Source: Paulownia fortunei
Lineage: Eukaryota > Streptophyta > Magnoliopsida > Lamiales > Paulowniaceae
Length of the DNA stretch: 64,000 nt
NCBI GenBank assembly: GCA_019321725.1
Contig: JAGSPU010001671.1
Coordinates: forward strand, 620,001-684,000
Reading direction: 5' to 3'
Part shown: piece by piece, positions 1-12,900 of the stretch
Position numbering within the stretch: the stretch's first letter is position 1
Layout: the number at the start of each line of letters is the position of its first letter
Made by a program: the position numbers and the translations under genes
The notes under the pieces: generated by a model
Seen by the model: only the letters and a program-made list of their open reading frames with translations
Told to the model about the DNA's origin: nothing
Database searches by the model: none

Positions 1-1260
1 TCAATTTTACTCATTTAGTCCAATCATCTCCCCAACTCCTCCAAAACCAGAGGAATTGAGTTTGTACATGAAGCAGGGATTGGCTTATCCCTCCTCCTTT
101 CTCTATTTTCCCCCAATTTCTCCGTGTATCCTCCTACCAAACATACGACTTTATAGTTTCTTTGGATAAAGAGAGTCAAAATTTGAATTATGAATACTGA
201 TGAATTCTTGCATCTCCAACCAACTAATGTTTTATGAGAATAAGTGTTTTTTCTATCATTTCTTTAGTGTCTGCACTTAGCACCAACCTGATTGAGATAT
301 TAGAAACTATCAAGGATAACGACGAATAAGTGGGAGTATTAGTTATGAACAAAGGATAAAAAAGAAATCCCAACAAACCTCAAGTACCAAAACACGCTGA
401 AAGTGTAGCCATCATCCTATTTATTTGATTTTAATAAATAGGACAGCATATATTCTATGTTTGGGTAATTATACTTGACCACATAGTCTTGGGATTGCAC
501 TAATAAGATGAATAGGAGTGCACAAGTTTTGGCTATCAAAAGTTGATTTTGCTATTCATTTTCAAATGAATCAGATTTTCATCTGATTCATGTACCCAGG
601 GAAAAATAAAAAATAGAAAAAGAAAAAGAACATCTTTAATTATGGGGTAGTACATAATCCACATCTTTAATTGAACCACCAAACGAATGATTATTTAACC
701 TTTCGGCAGTCAGACCAACTTTTGTGTCCCTAATCACCAATCTTGGCCTAAATTTAGCACAAATTCGGATTTGGAGGCAGATTTAATATAAAGGGTAGAT
801 TTGATTAAATCATGTAGTTGCTATGTTAGGAAGATTTTGTCATTACATGGCCTCTTACTTATTCTTCTTCTTTGCATTTTTTTTTTAACAAAAATTAGAT
901 TAGTCCCAACACTTATGATGGCCAACTTAATCTCTTGATGACCAGCTTTTTGTGCCCCACGGATTAGGAATCATGGCCGGGTTTGAAAGGCGCATCCACC
1001 CATAATATTCGGAGCCTAGGGACCCAACCACCCAGCAAGAGGTTGCACCCTCAGAATATACTGTGGTTGTGAATATTATTATTATTATTATTATTAGTAC
1101 ATTTTTTACTAGTATTTGGTAGCAATGATTAATTCCAAGTTACAAAATTTTTGGATAAGCCGTTGGAAGACTTGCTACTTTTTTTAATTCTTTTTTTACG
1201 AATCATGTTCCAAGTTTCGTCCGATTAATTCTAGGAGATGACGGCTTTTCCTTGGTTTGT
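1..1260. other. AT-rich intergenic DNA, no gene seen
   Basis: I see no exon-like reading frame, RNA gene or protein similarity here. The sequence is AT-rich with poly-T runs. A short ATT trinucleotide repeat lies at about 1074-1096. A slightly more GC-rich patch at about 950-1065 has no coding potential that I can recognise. Confidence 0.5.
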
Positions 1261-1268
1261 CCTCCAGG

Positions 1269-1467
1269 CAGGGGCGGATCTAGGGTCGTCCCCCCGCCCC
1301 CTCCTCCATCAACTCTATTTTTTTGTAATTAGTATAGATTTTTATGTATAAAATTATTAAAATTTAAAAATTCGCCAACTCTAAATAATAAAAAATGTCT
1401 CTTTATTTACTATTTTTAACAAAAAAAATTCTCGTCCCCGAGTATTCATTTTCTGGCTCCGCAACTG
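1269..1467. mobile_element. hAT-type MITE, 199 bp
   Basis: The left end reads CAGGGGCGGATCTAG and the right end, reverse-complemented, reads CAGTTGCGGAGCCAG, giving imperfect terminal inverted repeats (11 of 15 match). The element is flanked by an 8-bp near-identical duplication, CCTCCAGG at 1261-1268 and CATCCAGG at 1468-1475. An 8-bp target duplication and a CAGGGGCGGA start are typical of plant hAT elements. The interior is AT-rich and non-coding, so this is a non-autonomous copy. Confidence 0.75.
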
Positions 1468-1475
1468 CATCCAGG

Positions 1476-3415
1476 TAAATCGGATGCGATCATAACTTAT
1501 ATACGGTTGGAATAGTACATTCGGATTAAGGTCAATCCTCTCAACAAATTTTTTTTTACGTCGCGTGGTAGAAATCCCCAAATAGATAATATAAGCGTGT
1601 CAAAGTCTGTGTATTTAACAAGGTTCAAATTTCGATACTCCTTATTAACCTTCAATTATTATCAAATAAAAATTGATAGTTTGTCTATGAAATTAAATAG
1701 TTAGATATTTCTTTCTTGTGATGAATGTTGATGCTCGGATATTGTTTTAGTATATGATTTATCTTTTTTGTACATAAGATATTCTTAATAATATATAAAT
1801 TTCCCAAAAACTATTGGTTAATGTTTAGTTTGATAGTAAATTCCTACTGCCATTTTCATGAGCTAGGAAATTGAGTGCGAAAAGATAATAATTTTTTTTT
1901 AAGGAAACGGCTAATTATCCAATTTAATATATAATGCGTATATGTTTGTGGAATTCGAATTCAATTTTTTGGTATTTTTAACTTTTTTGCTTTGGGGTGG
2001 CGGTGCCCGGGGGGGGGGGGGGGGGGGCGCAATGCCTCATTGGCAATGTACTGGTTTATTATTATCAATTTTAACGTATAGTACACTTGTTGGAATTTGG
2101 AATTATGTATGCAATTTCAAACTATACTGGCATGTGGACTTCACAAGATTTGTCATTTATTTGCTTCAAACAATTTTCTTAAATTCATATATTTCTGTAA
2201 AGCCATTATATTTTTTTTGGGTAAGGAGTAAGAAAGAATGCACTTCAAGTGCTACTTTCTCTATACCAATTTTTTATATGTCTCTGATTTTACTTCTTTA
2301 TTTTCACGTCAAAATAGGTGAATAAGAAAAAGAATTAATAATTTAAATTTCTAACAATTTTCCATTTGATTCGAGAAATCTGATTTTTGTGATCCTATAT
2401 CTGAGACTATTATAATAGAAAATAAGTTGAATTCCAACAAAAATTATTAAGAGGGACATAATCACTTTAATTATTAGCATCACTTTTAGGATGTGATAAG
2501 AAATTTTAGATATCATCATAATATCTTTGACATCTTGGATTAACTATTAATATCTTTTTTGTTTTTATTTTTCTTACAAAAATAAATGACAGGCAAATAT
2601 TTAAAACTCGGCCACAATACAAAATGCTTTCCAATTTTTTTTTATAAAAGCTAATTTATTTTCTTCAAATTCTTGTCTCAATCATTATTTCTAAATCATT
2701 ACTCTATTAAAATTATATAGGAAAGAAATAAAAATTATAAATAAATAGGTGGGAGAATGGAAAGGGTGTAACATCAGAATTGCTTAAAATTAATGAGGCT
2801 AGGGGGTCATAGCATCATGTGATACCTTTGCAAAGAATTATACCCTTTGCTTCGGATGCAAATTAGCAAAGTTGCTTCCACCTTGAAAATACATGGGAGT
2901 TGCTTATGATATAAATAAAGATTTATATCTTCTTTTAACAAGCAAAGGTTATAGGTGAGATATTAATGGGAAAAAGAAAAAAACTTAATTTAGAATGTCA
3001 ACTGTCAATTTCTATACTGTTAGGAAAAAATTCTATTTTTTCCTCTAATTTAAGGTTTTTGTTTATGATCATGATACGACATAAATGCAAAATTAATGTT
3101 GGACATCGAAACAAGTAGCAACCCACGTATGATCAAAGCAAAAACTTTCTTTCATATGTATGAAAAAAGAAATTACAATTACATGCTCAAACATGTAAAA
3201 GTTTCCATCAACTAAAAATGATTATCTTACATATTGTTGTTACATATAAAATTAATTGAAATCGTGATGATAATCAATATAATATAATGATAAATATAAT
3301 ATTATATTATAATAAAAAATTATATTAATTTTATTACCCCTACTCTCCTTTTTTTTTTTTTTTCCTTGTAATTGAGACCCATCTTTATTGGTTTTGGTCG
3401 CAAATTACAAAAGCT
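1476..3415. other. AT-rich intergenic DNA with a poly-G tract
   Basis: No gene is recognised. A run of 19 G residues at 2009-2027 sits inside an open frame (1942-2325) whose low-complexity glycine-rich translation looks spurious. The rest is AT-rich with short homopolymers and without exon-like codon use. Confidence 0.5.
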
Positions 3416-3740
3416 GTCAATTACAGCTTGTTTTCTAAGATGTGGAACCCCCCATCCTACCCTCACCAATCATTATCCAGATCAGTTCCAAAAGTCCAAC
3501 TGCCTTCATAGGCAACAATCTAGCTAACCGCCCTCCAGAAGAAAAATCCAGGTAAACAAGCAATCACTGAGTGCCACGTGAAAAAAGTACCACGTGCCAA
3601 GATATTACTGGGTAAATAGCCCTTGCAAATCAGCGAAGTCGTATCAGGGGATCGTTTGGAAGCCTTTTTTTCACTCATTCAAAAGCCATTAATGGCGCGC
3701 CAAGTGTAACTAAACTGACAGCTGCTTAACGATTGGCCTA
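3416..3740. promoter_or_regulatory. Less AT-rich island with paired G-boxes
   Basis: This stretch is clearly less AT-rich than its surroundings. It holds two CACGTG G-box cores, at 3575-3580 and 3591-3596, whose flanks mirror each other (GCCACGTG and CCACGTGCC) so that the pair is roughly palindromic. Such cores bind bZIP and bHLH factors. It lies about 1.3 kb upstream of the predicted KLCR2 transcription start and could be a distal control region, but no transcript is evident. Confidence 0.35.
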
Positions 3741-3840
3741 GGTTTTCCAACTTTACCAAGGTTAGAAAAAGCAGCACAAATTTTGTACTTCTCCCCTAAA
3801 TGTATATGACTATAATGCTATATTTCGGTTTTAGATTTTT

Positions 3841-3964
3841 GTGGGGGAGAAAATATAAATTAATTATTATGAAAAGGAAAATTATTAGTTTTAATATTTT
3901 TTTAGTGGGGGAGAATATATAAATTATTATGAAAATGAAAATTATTTTTTTTAATATTTTTTTA
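3841..3964. repeat. Tandem duplication, two units of about 62 bp
   Basis: Two adjacent units begin with GTGGGGGAGAA at 3841 and 3905. Each continues through an AT-rich section containing TTATGAAAA and ends in a T-rich run. They differ by a few substitutions and short indels. The region is non-coding. Confidence 0.7.
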
Positions 3965-4843
3965 CTAAAAATCTAGAACCAAACATATTGTAAATGTATT
4001 TTTTTGGTTATATAATATATTTAATGAAGATCAAAAGTTCACAACATTAAATTGTCAAAATAGAATGTAATAAATTAGCTAAAAAAGTAAATAATTTTCT
4101 TTTTACACTATAATAAATTAGACATTCTCATCTGGAGAGTGAGAGTATTTTAAGTATTTTTTTAGTTTTATATATGTTTTATTTTCGACTATTTTAATGT
4201 CAAATTTATCATAAAACAAAGTGAGTGACAATTTAGGAAGAAAGATATGGGAAAATTAAAATATCAAGAATTACTTCATAGTATGATTAAACAGAGTAAG
4301 ATAATTACTCCAAAAGTGTCTTTTAATCGTACCCACAAAACATATATACAAACAATCAAAAATTGCAGAATAGTATTACTAAACAGTTTAAAATGGTTAC
4401 TCTAAAAGCGTGTTAATTGCATTATTTTCAATTGTACTATAATGATGATATAATAGTCAAGAATTAGATAATAGTATGATTTTGTTGGTCCCGGTGCAAT
4501 ACAAATAAACAAGAGAAAAGACAAATAAAAAAGATGAAAAGAAAATGTGAAAATTTTGGCGGTTGCAAACGGTGGTGGCATTGGCGGAAGATGATAAGTC
4601 CCCTTCATGCTTCAACATTCCAACTTCTCTGCACCCCACCTATACATACACAGTTACACAAAAATATATATATAATTTACAATTCAATTTATCTACCTAC
4701 ATTTGTCAAGATTTCCAATCATTTGACTCTCAATCATCAATATAATTTTGTAAATTGGATTCTTGATTATCCAATTCTGCCCCTACCCTTGTCTTCAAAC
4801 CAACCACCCCACCATTTCTCTTCATCTTCTCTGCCCATCAACC

Positions 4844-4856
4844 TATATATATATAG
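4844..4856 (+). promoter_or_regulatory. TATA box, predicted KLCR2 promoter
   Basis: A TATATATATATAG run lies about 30-35 bp upstream of a plausible start near 4880-4890. It precedes a short leader exon whose donor (AAG then GTATGAAC, at about 4946) leads into a leader intron. It is the only good TATA motif close to the leader of the KLCR2-like gene. Confidence 0.45.
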
Positions 4857-4946
4857 CATGTAGATGTACATGAACAAGAAAGATAAAGGGTGGAGATACA
4901 AATAAACATTAACATATAAGCAATCTTTGGTTGAAGGATTATCAAG

Positions 4947-5414
4947 GTATGAACATGTTTCTATTCTTTCTTATGGTATCTTCATATCATACAATTTTGA
5001 ATGATTTTGATGCATTCATGTGTTGTAAAATGGTGCATTAAGGATTTTGGTAATCATTTTTTGGTGTTCTAACTTCTTGTACTTGTTTATAGAATCTTAG
5101 AAAAACATGATTACCGCTTGTTGCGTGTGTTCCTGATTGATTTTTCCGTAATTTTTTTTTCTGCATTTTTCTCGGATGGAAACTAAAAAACAGAATAAAC
5201 GGAAATGTTGCTCTGGCTATGGACTTGTATTTCTCTTGCAATGCTAATAGTTTCACAAAAAAGTTAGATACTGGATATATTAAGTTTTCGGTAAATGGGA
5301 TATAATTGCGGTTATGTTGGGGATGGATTGGAAGTCTTTGTTTCTGTATACTTAGGACTGTAGTTTTCTAATGGAAGGTTGTAAATTCACTGTAATGTTT
5401 TTGTCAATATATAG
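4947..5414 (+). other. 5' leader intron of the KLCR2-like gene
   Basis: This intron is predicted from a GTATGAAC donor just after ATCAAG (about 4946) and an acceptor ATATATAG ending at about 5414. The initiator ATG at 5463 follows 49 bases later. Introns in plant 5' leaders are common and often raise expression. The call rests on splice consensus alone. Confidence 0.45.
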
Positions 5415-5462
5415 GCAATAGGAAGAAATCCAAGGTTGCATTGATTCTTAACTTGTGTTTCA

Positions 5463-8020
5463 ATGCCTGAATACGTCGTGGATGGATCAAATGGTGAGAA
5501 TTTGCCAAGGAACAAGAGGGACATTATGTTCCTTACAAGGAAATTTTCACTGAGAGGTCGCCTAGAAGTCCGTTGAGCACACACAGTCCACCCTTGAGCA
5601 CACTGAGTCATGATAGTGACTCTCTTGATCTAGCCATTGATGGGGTTGTTGACACGTCAATCGAGCAATTGTATTACAATGTCTGTGAGATGCAGAGCTC
5701 GGATCAGTCACCATCAAGGCGTAGTTTTTTATCATATGGTGAAGAGTCACGAATTGATTCTGAACTGCGGTTCCTTGCTGGAGGAGATTATGGTGTGGTG
5801 GAGATCAAAAAGGAGGTTGTGACTGAACATAATGGAGGAGATTGCACTCCTGAGGGGAACAAAGTATCTAAAGATGACAATCTTGGAGATAGAAATAAGG
5901 TCCATCCTGCAGGTATTAAGTCTATCTCACCAACACAGGCAAAAAAACTTTCTCACTTGCAGTTGACCTCTGAAGCCTCCCGAAAGGGTAGTTTAAGAAG
6001 CAAAACTTTAAATGGGAGGCCTCCAAATGGAAAGCAAAGTGTCAAGGGTTCAAAAAAGTTGGGTGCAGTTACCTCCATGAAAAATGAGAAGAGCCCTCCT
6101 CTTGTAGAGACTAAATGTCAGAATGGAACAGAGGATCATGGTGAAGCAGGATACCTAGGACCATATTTACTCAAACAGGCAAGGGACATGATAGCATCGG
6201 GGGATAATTCTCAAAAGGCTCTTGAATTGGCTCTTCGTGCAATGAAATCTTTTGAGAACTCAGCAGGTGCAAAGCCTAATTTAGATTTTGTTATGTGTCT
6301 GCACGTTGTGTCAGCATTGTACTGCAGGCTTGGGCAGTACACAGAGGCAATTCCTGTTCTTGAGAGATCAATTGATATTCCAGTGATGGATTTAGGCCAC
6401 AATCATGCTCTTGCTAAATTTGCGGGGTGCATGCAGTTGGGTGATACTTATGCCATGCTTGGGCAGATTGAGAATTCCATACTGTTTTACACTGCAGGTT
6501 TAGAGATTCAACGGCAAGTTTTGGGAGAAAAAGACCCTCTATTTGGTGAGACTTGCAGGTATCTGGCTGAAGCTCATGTTCAAGCTATACAGTTTGATGA
6601 GGCTGAGAAGCTTTGTCTGATGGCTCTTGACATCCATAAAGCGAATGGATCATCAGCTTCTCCAGAGGAAGCAGCAGATAGGAGACTTCTGGGACTTATA
6701 TGTGATTCCAAAGGAGATTATGAAAGTGCACTTGAGCATTATGTTCTTGCAAGTATGGCCATGGCTGCAAATGGCCAAAATGCAGATGTGGCAGCGATAG
6801 ATTGCAGCATTGGGGATGCATATTTGTCTTTGGCACGATATGATGAGGCTGTTTTTGCTTATCAAAAAGCTCTCAATATGTTTAAGTCAAGCAAAGGAGA
6901 GAATCATCCATCAGTTGCTTCAGTCTTTGTTCGTTTGGCTGATTTGTATAACAAGATAGGAAAATTCAGTGATTCCAAATCTTACTGTGAAAATGCTCTT
7001 CGAATTTATGCTAAGCCGGTACCTGGAAGCCCCCAGAAGAGATAGCCAGTGGTTTAGTGGATATTTCAGCTATCTATGAGTCTATGAATGAACCTGAACG
7101 CGCGCTACAGTTACTACAGAAGGCTATAAAAGTATACGGCAATGTGCCAGGACAGCAGAGCATAGTTGCAGGAATTGAAGCTCAAATGGGAGTCCTGTAC
7201 TATATTTTGGGAAGTTATTCTGAGTCTTACAACTCTCTGAAGAATGCCACATTAAAATTTCGCTCCACTGGAGAAAAGAAATCTGCCCTTTTTGGTATTG
7301 CGCTGAATCAAATGGGCCTTGCCTGTGTGCAACTTTTTTCGATAAATGAGGCTGCTGATTTGTTTGAAGAAGCTAGGGATATTCTGGAGGCTGAATGTGG
7401 ACCATACCATGCTGACACCTTAGGAGTTTACAGCAATCTTGCAGGAACCTATGATGCAATGGGCAGGTAACTGCTAATGCTCTACTAATATTTTGCTACA
7501 TTTTATTTGATGTCATGATTTTTAGCCTTGAACTTATTACAAGTTGCTGATATCCTTATAACAAGAATGCATAAGCTCCATCCATTTCCAAATTTATAAA
7601 AGAATCAGTTTCTTTCCACAAGATTTTCAAACTAACTCTTCTGTCACAAACTGAGTTTCTCTTTCTTATTCCTTTTAGTATATATAAATATCGATAAGTG
7701 AATGAGTCGTGCAATTTTGTTATTTTTCATAGCAGATTAATTTTGTAACTTTTAAAATGGATTAAATGCATGAGTCTTTGAATCTTTGTGAACTCAATAT
7801 GTGCAGGACTGCTGATGCAATTGAAATCTTGGAATACGTTGTTGAGATGAGAGAGGAGAAGCTTGGAACTGCAAATCCTGACGTGGAAGATGAGAAACGC
7901 AGACTGGCTGAGTTATTAAAAGAAGCAGGAATGGTCAGGACCAGAAAATCAAGATCACTGGAAACCTTACTTGTCAACAATTCTCAGACCATTAGACCTT
8001 TCGACATTGAAGTGTCATGA
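5463..8020 (+). CDS. KLCR2: Kinesin light chain-related TPR protein (KLCR2/CMU3-like), two frame breaks
   Basis: This is a cortical-microtubule protein of the KLCR/CMU family. In Arabidopsis these TPR proteins interact with IQD proteins and help hold microtubules in place while cellulose synthase complexes move. Exons are 5463-7466 and 7807-8020. The start codon opens MPEYVVDGSNGEN. An acidic and serine-rich N-terminus (SPRSPLSTHSPP) leads into IDGVVDTSIEQLYYNVCEM. From about residue 200 on, kinesin-light-chain TPR units follow, including AKFAGCMQLGDTYAMLGQ and LAGTYDAMGR. The product would be about 739 aa, somewhat longer than I recall for the Arabidopsis protein. The frame breaks twice, each time by one missing base: at the T-run 5501-5503 and at the C-run 7031-7034. 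Both sides of each break match the family. Assembly error is likelier than a pseudogene, because all other family-conserved sequence is intact. Confidence 0.9.
7467..7806 (+). other. Intron 1 of the KLCR2-like coding region
   Basis: The donor is ATGGGCAG then GTAACT, and the acceptor is ATGTGCAG then GACTGC. The joined codons read YDAMGR-TADAIEILEYVV, the expected TPR sequence. The intron is AT-rich and contains nothing else I can name. Confidence 0.85.
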
Positions 8021-9971
8021 AAATTCTCAGATGCTCTTTCTTTTCTGTTCTTCTTTTTCTAATGTACAAGTTGATAACGCAGTTGTTGGGTTGCCTTACA
8101 TGTTCAGTTTCAAAATTTGAGGATTGAAATGAAATAAAAATAAAAATAAAAAAGACGATACTACAGGAGACCATGTGGGGCTTTTGAGGTGATCTGTCCA
8201 TTGCCTGCTTGAGAAATGTAAATGACATTGCCTGTATGCTGTACCTTTCCCTCCCCATATCTAAAGGGGTTGATGAATTTATCTATCACTGTCCTTTTGT
8301 ATATCTTCTGGTGTAATGAAGTAAAGATGGAATTTCTTTTTCCTTTGTTGTTACAACTACTATTGATTACAGACATTCAACTGCAATCAATGACAAACCA
8401 AATTATGTGCTCTTAAGTTTTTAACCTTGTCTCCTACATGTCATCATTGATGTGACATAGGACTTGTATTAGTTAAGGTTCCTGAAGGACACAGACAAGC
8501 ATAATAATCATTAGAAAAATTTTAAGGAATCTGGCAAGCTGCCATCTTACTGACCCACATGTCTGATATTGATGTACAAAACTACAAATTTCCACTGCTG
8601 AAAAACACTGGAAACAGACACCAAGGTTTTTTTTGTCAATCTTAACTTCATACTTCTGTTTACTCTTACACACTTGGTTAGCCTGCCAAGATGTTAGACA
8701 AGAATCCCATTGGTTTCATTTATGTTCTCGATTGCAGAAGAGTAAAGGAAACGTTCTTGCTAATCAGATGACGAAAATTAAGCCTTTTCTAACAAGTGAC
8801 ATTGCTTAACCTTTCTTAGTTGGAGTTTGTGGCTGCTGGGAATCCAATCTCTAATAGTAAGATGTGAGACCATTACTGCATATATAGCTGAAATACGAGC
8901 CTACAAATGTGAATGCTACGTTTAAGTGCTGTCCATGTAGCTGTAACACCCTGTCCATCTGCTTGTTGAACTCATGAGCCACCTCTGTGCATTCAATGTT
9001 TATTGATCACAAAAAATATGGTAAAATATGTATGCCAAAGAGCTCATTGGACATGAGTCATTCAAGCCCAGAAATTTGCACCCTCTTTATTACCAAAGAG
9101 TTGCTATATGGATTATGGACCACAGAATCAAATGGTCAAACAATTGCAAACAATGTTTGATTGCAGAAAGTTAGATCTAATCTAATTGGAAGCAAGAATC
9201 TGTGTGGACGATTTTTGAGAAGATTGTTGGCAACAAGAATCAAAGGGTGAAACGACAATTGCTGACTTCAAAAGGAGCAGATCTAAAACCTGAATTGCCT
9301 AGGAAGTATTCGAGATACACCTCCCTACATTAGAGGTGGCACTATCATAGCCACAATGCACACCCGATGCACATAAGAATTTTCCGGAGTACTCAAACAT
9401 TCATATGCTATTTATATCCCAATATGCTACTCTTTCAATTCTCAAAAATCTGCATTGAACATAAAAATTAATAAAAAGATTTTTTTTTCTTTTTAATTAT
9501 CTGTAGATAGAATGCATATAACGCACTACTAAATTTTTTTTTTTCCAGACCTGTTGTGTTTTACACTGCATCACACTTTTACTTCCCACAGACAACAAAT
9601 TAAAATTTCAAAGAACTATATATAGATACCTGATACTCATGTAAAGTTGAGTCCATCAATTAATGTGAAATTCAAGAAAGGTAAAATGGATGACAAAAAT
9701 TGGTAGAGAGAGGTAAGAACTACCTAGGTGATTGGTGAACTGAGACCTTTCTACTTTCAACACTTTATTCTTCAAGGATAAAAGATCCAAAATAAGGGGG
9801 GGAAATAAAAAGAAAGAATAAAATCCATATTAGGTTTCCACAATAATTTCAAATTGCTGCATAAAAACCCAATCTTGCAAAAGATTTCTGAATTGTAGTT
9901 TTCCAGTAATAAACCAAATGCAACCCCACCTGAAGTTTAGGCAGGAAGAATTGTTGAAGTGGACATTACTT
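8021..9971. other. Convergent intergenic DNA between KLCR2 and AO
   Basis: KLCR2 (+) and AO (-) end toward each other across about 1.95 kb. The left part must hold the KLCR2 3' untranslated region, including an A-rich stretch at about 8128-8155. The right part must hold that of AO. I see no further gene; the small open frames here lack recognisable similarity. Confidence 0.6.
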
Positions 9972-12900
9972 CTAACATATTTGTTGCTTGTGTAGTTGCC
10001 GCGAACTCCATGAACTATTTACAGGTGAACAGGGAAAGATAATCGTAGGCAACCTCAAGCTTTCCTCCACATGAGGGAAATCAACGGTGTAGTGAAGGCC
10101 ACGGCTTTCGTGCCTCGCAAGAGCACTGCTCACTACCAGTTTGGCACAGCAAAACAGGTTTCTCATCTCACAAGCCTCTAGCCCTACCATTGTGGGTTCC
10201 CACCCTTGCTGGAATAAGTATGCTTCCCATTCCAATTCCAACTCCCCAATCCTCTTCTCAGCAGTCTGCAGCCTAGTTGTCGATCTAACTATTCCAACAT
10301 ACTCCCACATGATGGACTGCAGCTCTTTCCTGACTTCCCTTGTCCTACGGACAATGTTGTTCAAAACAATGTTGCCAAGTGACTTGGGCATCATAGGCCG
10401 GGTCCATGAATGTGAAGCCCCACAATCAATTCGAGAGCTCTTCTTATGATCAATTGAAGGTTGCACAGCCCTTCTTGCAAATACTAGTGCCTCCAGCAAT
10501 GAGTTGCTAGCAAGTCGGTTTGCTCCATGCAAGCCAGTACATGCAACTTCACCAGCCACATAGAGACCTCTGACATTTGTTTCCCCTTGGAGCCCAGCAC
10601 GAACTCCACCACACATGTAATGAGCTGCAGGAACCACAGGGATCGGTTGTCTGGTTATGTCCAAGCCATACTGGAGACACTCAGCAGCGATGTTGGGGAA
10701 ATGAGAGAGAATTTTTTCTTTGGGCTTGTGACTGATGTCAAGGAGCACATACTTCTCATTGCGCTTCTTGAGCTGATCGTCTATACTTCTTGCTACAACA
10801 TCCCTTGGGGCAAGCTCTGCCCTCTCGTCATACATGGGCATGAATCTCTCCATTCCTAAGTTGTAGAGGATGCCTCCATCTCCCCTCACAGCTTCAGTTA
10901 TCAAAAAGGCATTTTCTCGGGCCGTTCTTGGTTTAATTGGAAGCCCTTCATCAGCCAAAGCGGTCGGGTGGAACTGCACAAACCTGGTAGCACAATAAGG
11001 CATCAATTTAAGTTGACAACCTAAGTTTTGGCAAATAAATTCACGAACCCAGCCAGTACACACAGAATTTTTGCACAGTGCATGATACAGAGAAAAATCT
11101 GCACATGGAAGATTAAATTTTCCATTTATAGAACTCTTTATCTTCACTTTACAGTCAATTAATCAGACTTCAAGAATGTAGAAAACCAATGATTAAAAAA
11201 ATCAATCATTATAGACAGTTTGATTCACTAGTTAAATGGCACATATAAGCTGTTGCACATTCAGACTGCCAAAATTCAATATTAAAAGGAAAACAATTTT
11301 CCGGACGACCCAATACTCTGTGTCGCTTTTCCAAGAATAAATCAAATATTCAATTTCTATAAACCACAGTTGCACGACTTATCTAATGGCATAAAAAACT
11401 GCTTCATGATGCTGTAGCAAAATCAAGAGGAAAATTAATTTTTCCATGTATTTCAACACGCCCACAGAATCATCAAATATTACAGAATCAGTTAGCACAG
11501 TCAGGAAGAATAGATACATTCATGACTGACAGTATATTCAGAAATCAGAATAGCTTACTCCATATTAGAAATTACAGCTTCAGCTCGGTGAGCCATTGCA
11601 ATTCCATCTCCAGTTGCGACCTGCATGACACATTGAAAACAATTTGAATTCGGTCATGATGAATCAAGTTTCAATTATTTACAGAGCATAGAAAACACTA
11701 ATATTGTTCCCAAATAGAGCTGATGTATTTAATATAAAATTAAAGTAGGACTAAACATAGAGCAGCAACACCAGCTTTTCAAAGCACCAAACTCTCTAAA
11801 CAATAAAATCACTCAAATGGAAGTTGCTCACTACTTTGAACATTTCATCTAGACAACAGTAGATCGATGAAGTTTCTGAAGGAAAAAGAAAATGAAGTTT
11901 TACCGGAGGATTGGTAGTACTTGGATAGATATGTCCAGCCCCTCCTGATGCAAGTAAAGTTACCTTTGAGATGAATCTTACCACCTAAAAGTTTCAAAAA
12001 GACGAAAAAACAGAGCAACAATATTCTGCCCATCAGTGACAGGTCCTGGGGAGTATCTTTAAAGAAACGTCGCACAAAAAATATGAATCAGATCCATTTT
12101 CTTACTTCTTGTGTCTCTGTATTCAAAGTGTCAACACCGTGACAAACAGTGTCAGAACCATCCTGCAAGCCAGCAGGTATAACTATGTCAGACAATTATA
12201 CTGGAGTGTTGAGTAGCACTTAAATTTGATGTTTCATATCAACATTAGCAAAAATTTAACTCCTTTTGCTGCTATATTCAAAATATCCAATGCGTTCATG
12301 CATCAGAATATCAGTTCTACAATGGAATCTTCCTCTAGTGTCAAACCAATTCGAAGCATCCCACTGATATGATGTCAAATTAAAGTTTAAAAGCACACAC
12401 CACACACGCAAGGACCAAAGTGAACCTGAGAAGTCAGCAAATCTATTGCAAAATGGTGCTCAAACACAAAAATATTAGGATCCTTTCGGACTGCCTCCAA
12501 TAGTGCCCTCTCTATTTCCCGGCCAGTCATATCAGCAGCATGTACAATTCTATGATGAGAATGTCCCCCTTCCCTTGCCAGGTGCAAATTCCCATCCTCC
12601 CCATGATCAAATGAAGCGCCCATTGCTATCAATTCTCTGATCCTCTCAGGTCCTTCAGTACACACTACCTGGTAAATGTGATAAAGCTTGTGAAAGATAT
12701 CAAACACTTGATTACGATAAACAACCTTCTCATTTGAGCAAATACCATAAGAGTCTATATGTGCAAAGAAGCTTAAATTAACATACCCAAACAGTCTCCT
12801 CATCTAAAGGTACAAGACTCATTGTTTGAGATTATTTATGTAGCATATGTTATGGAGAATGTCATTATGTGTACATACATAAAGAATGTTTTCAGCTATT

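Noticed and set aside
1942..2325. 127-codon open frame on the plus strand
   Set aside because: It runs through a 19-G homopolymer and AT-rich DNA. The translation is low-complexity with no domain, and there is no promoter or splice context.
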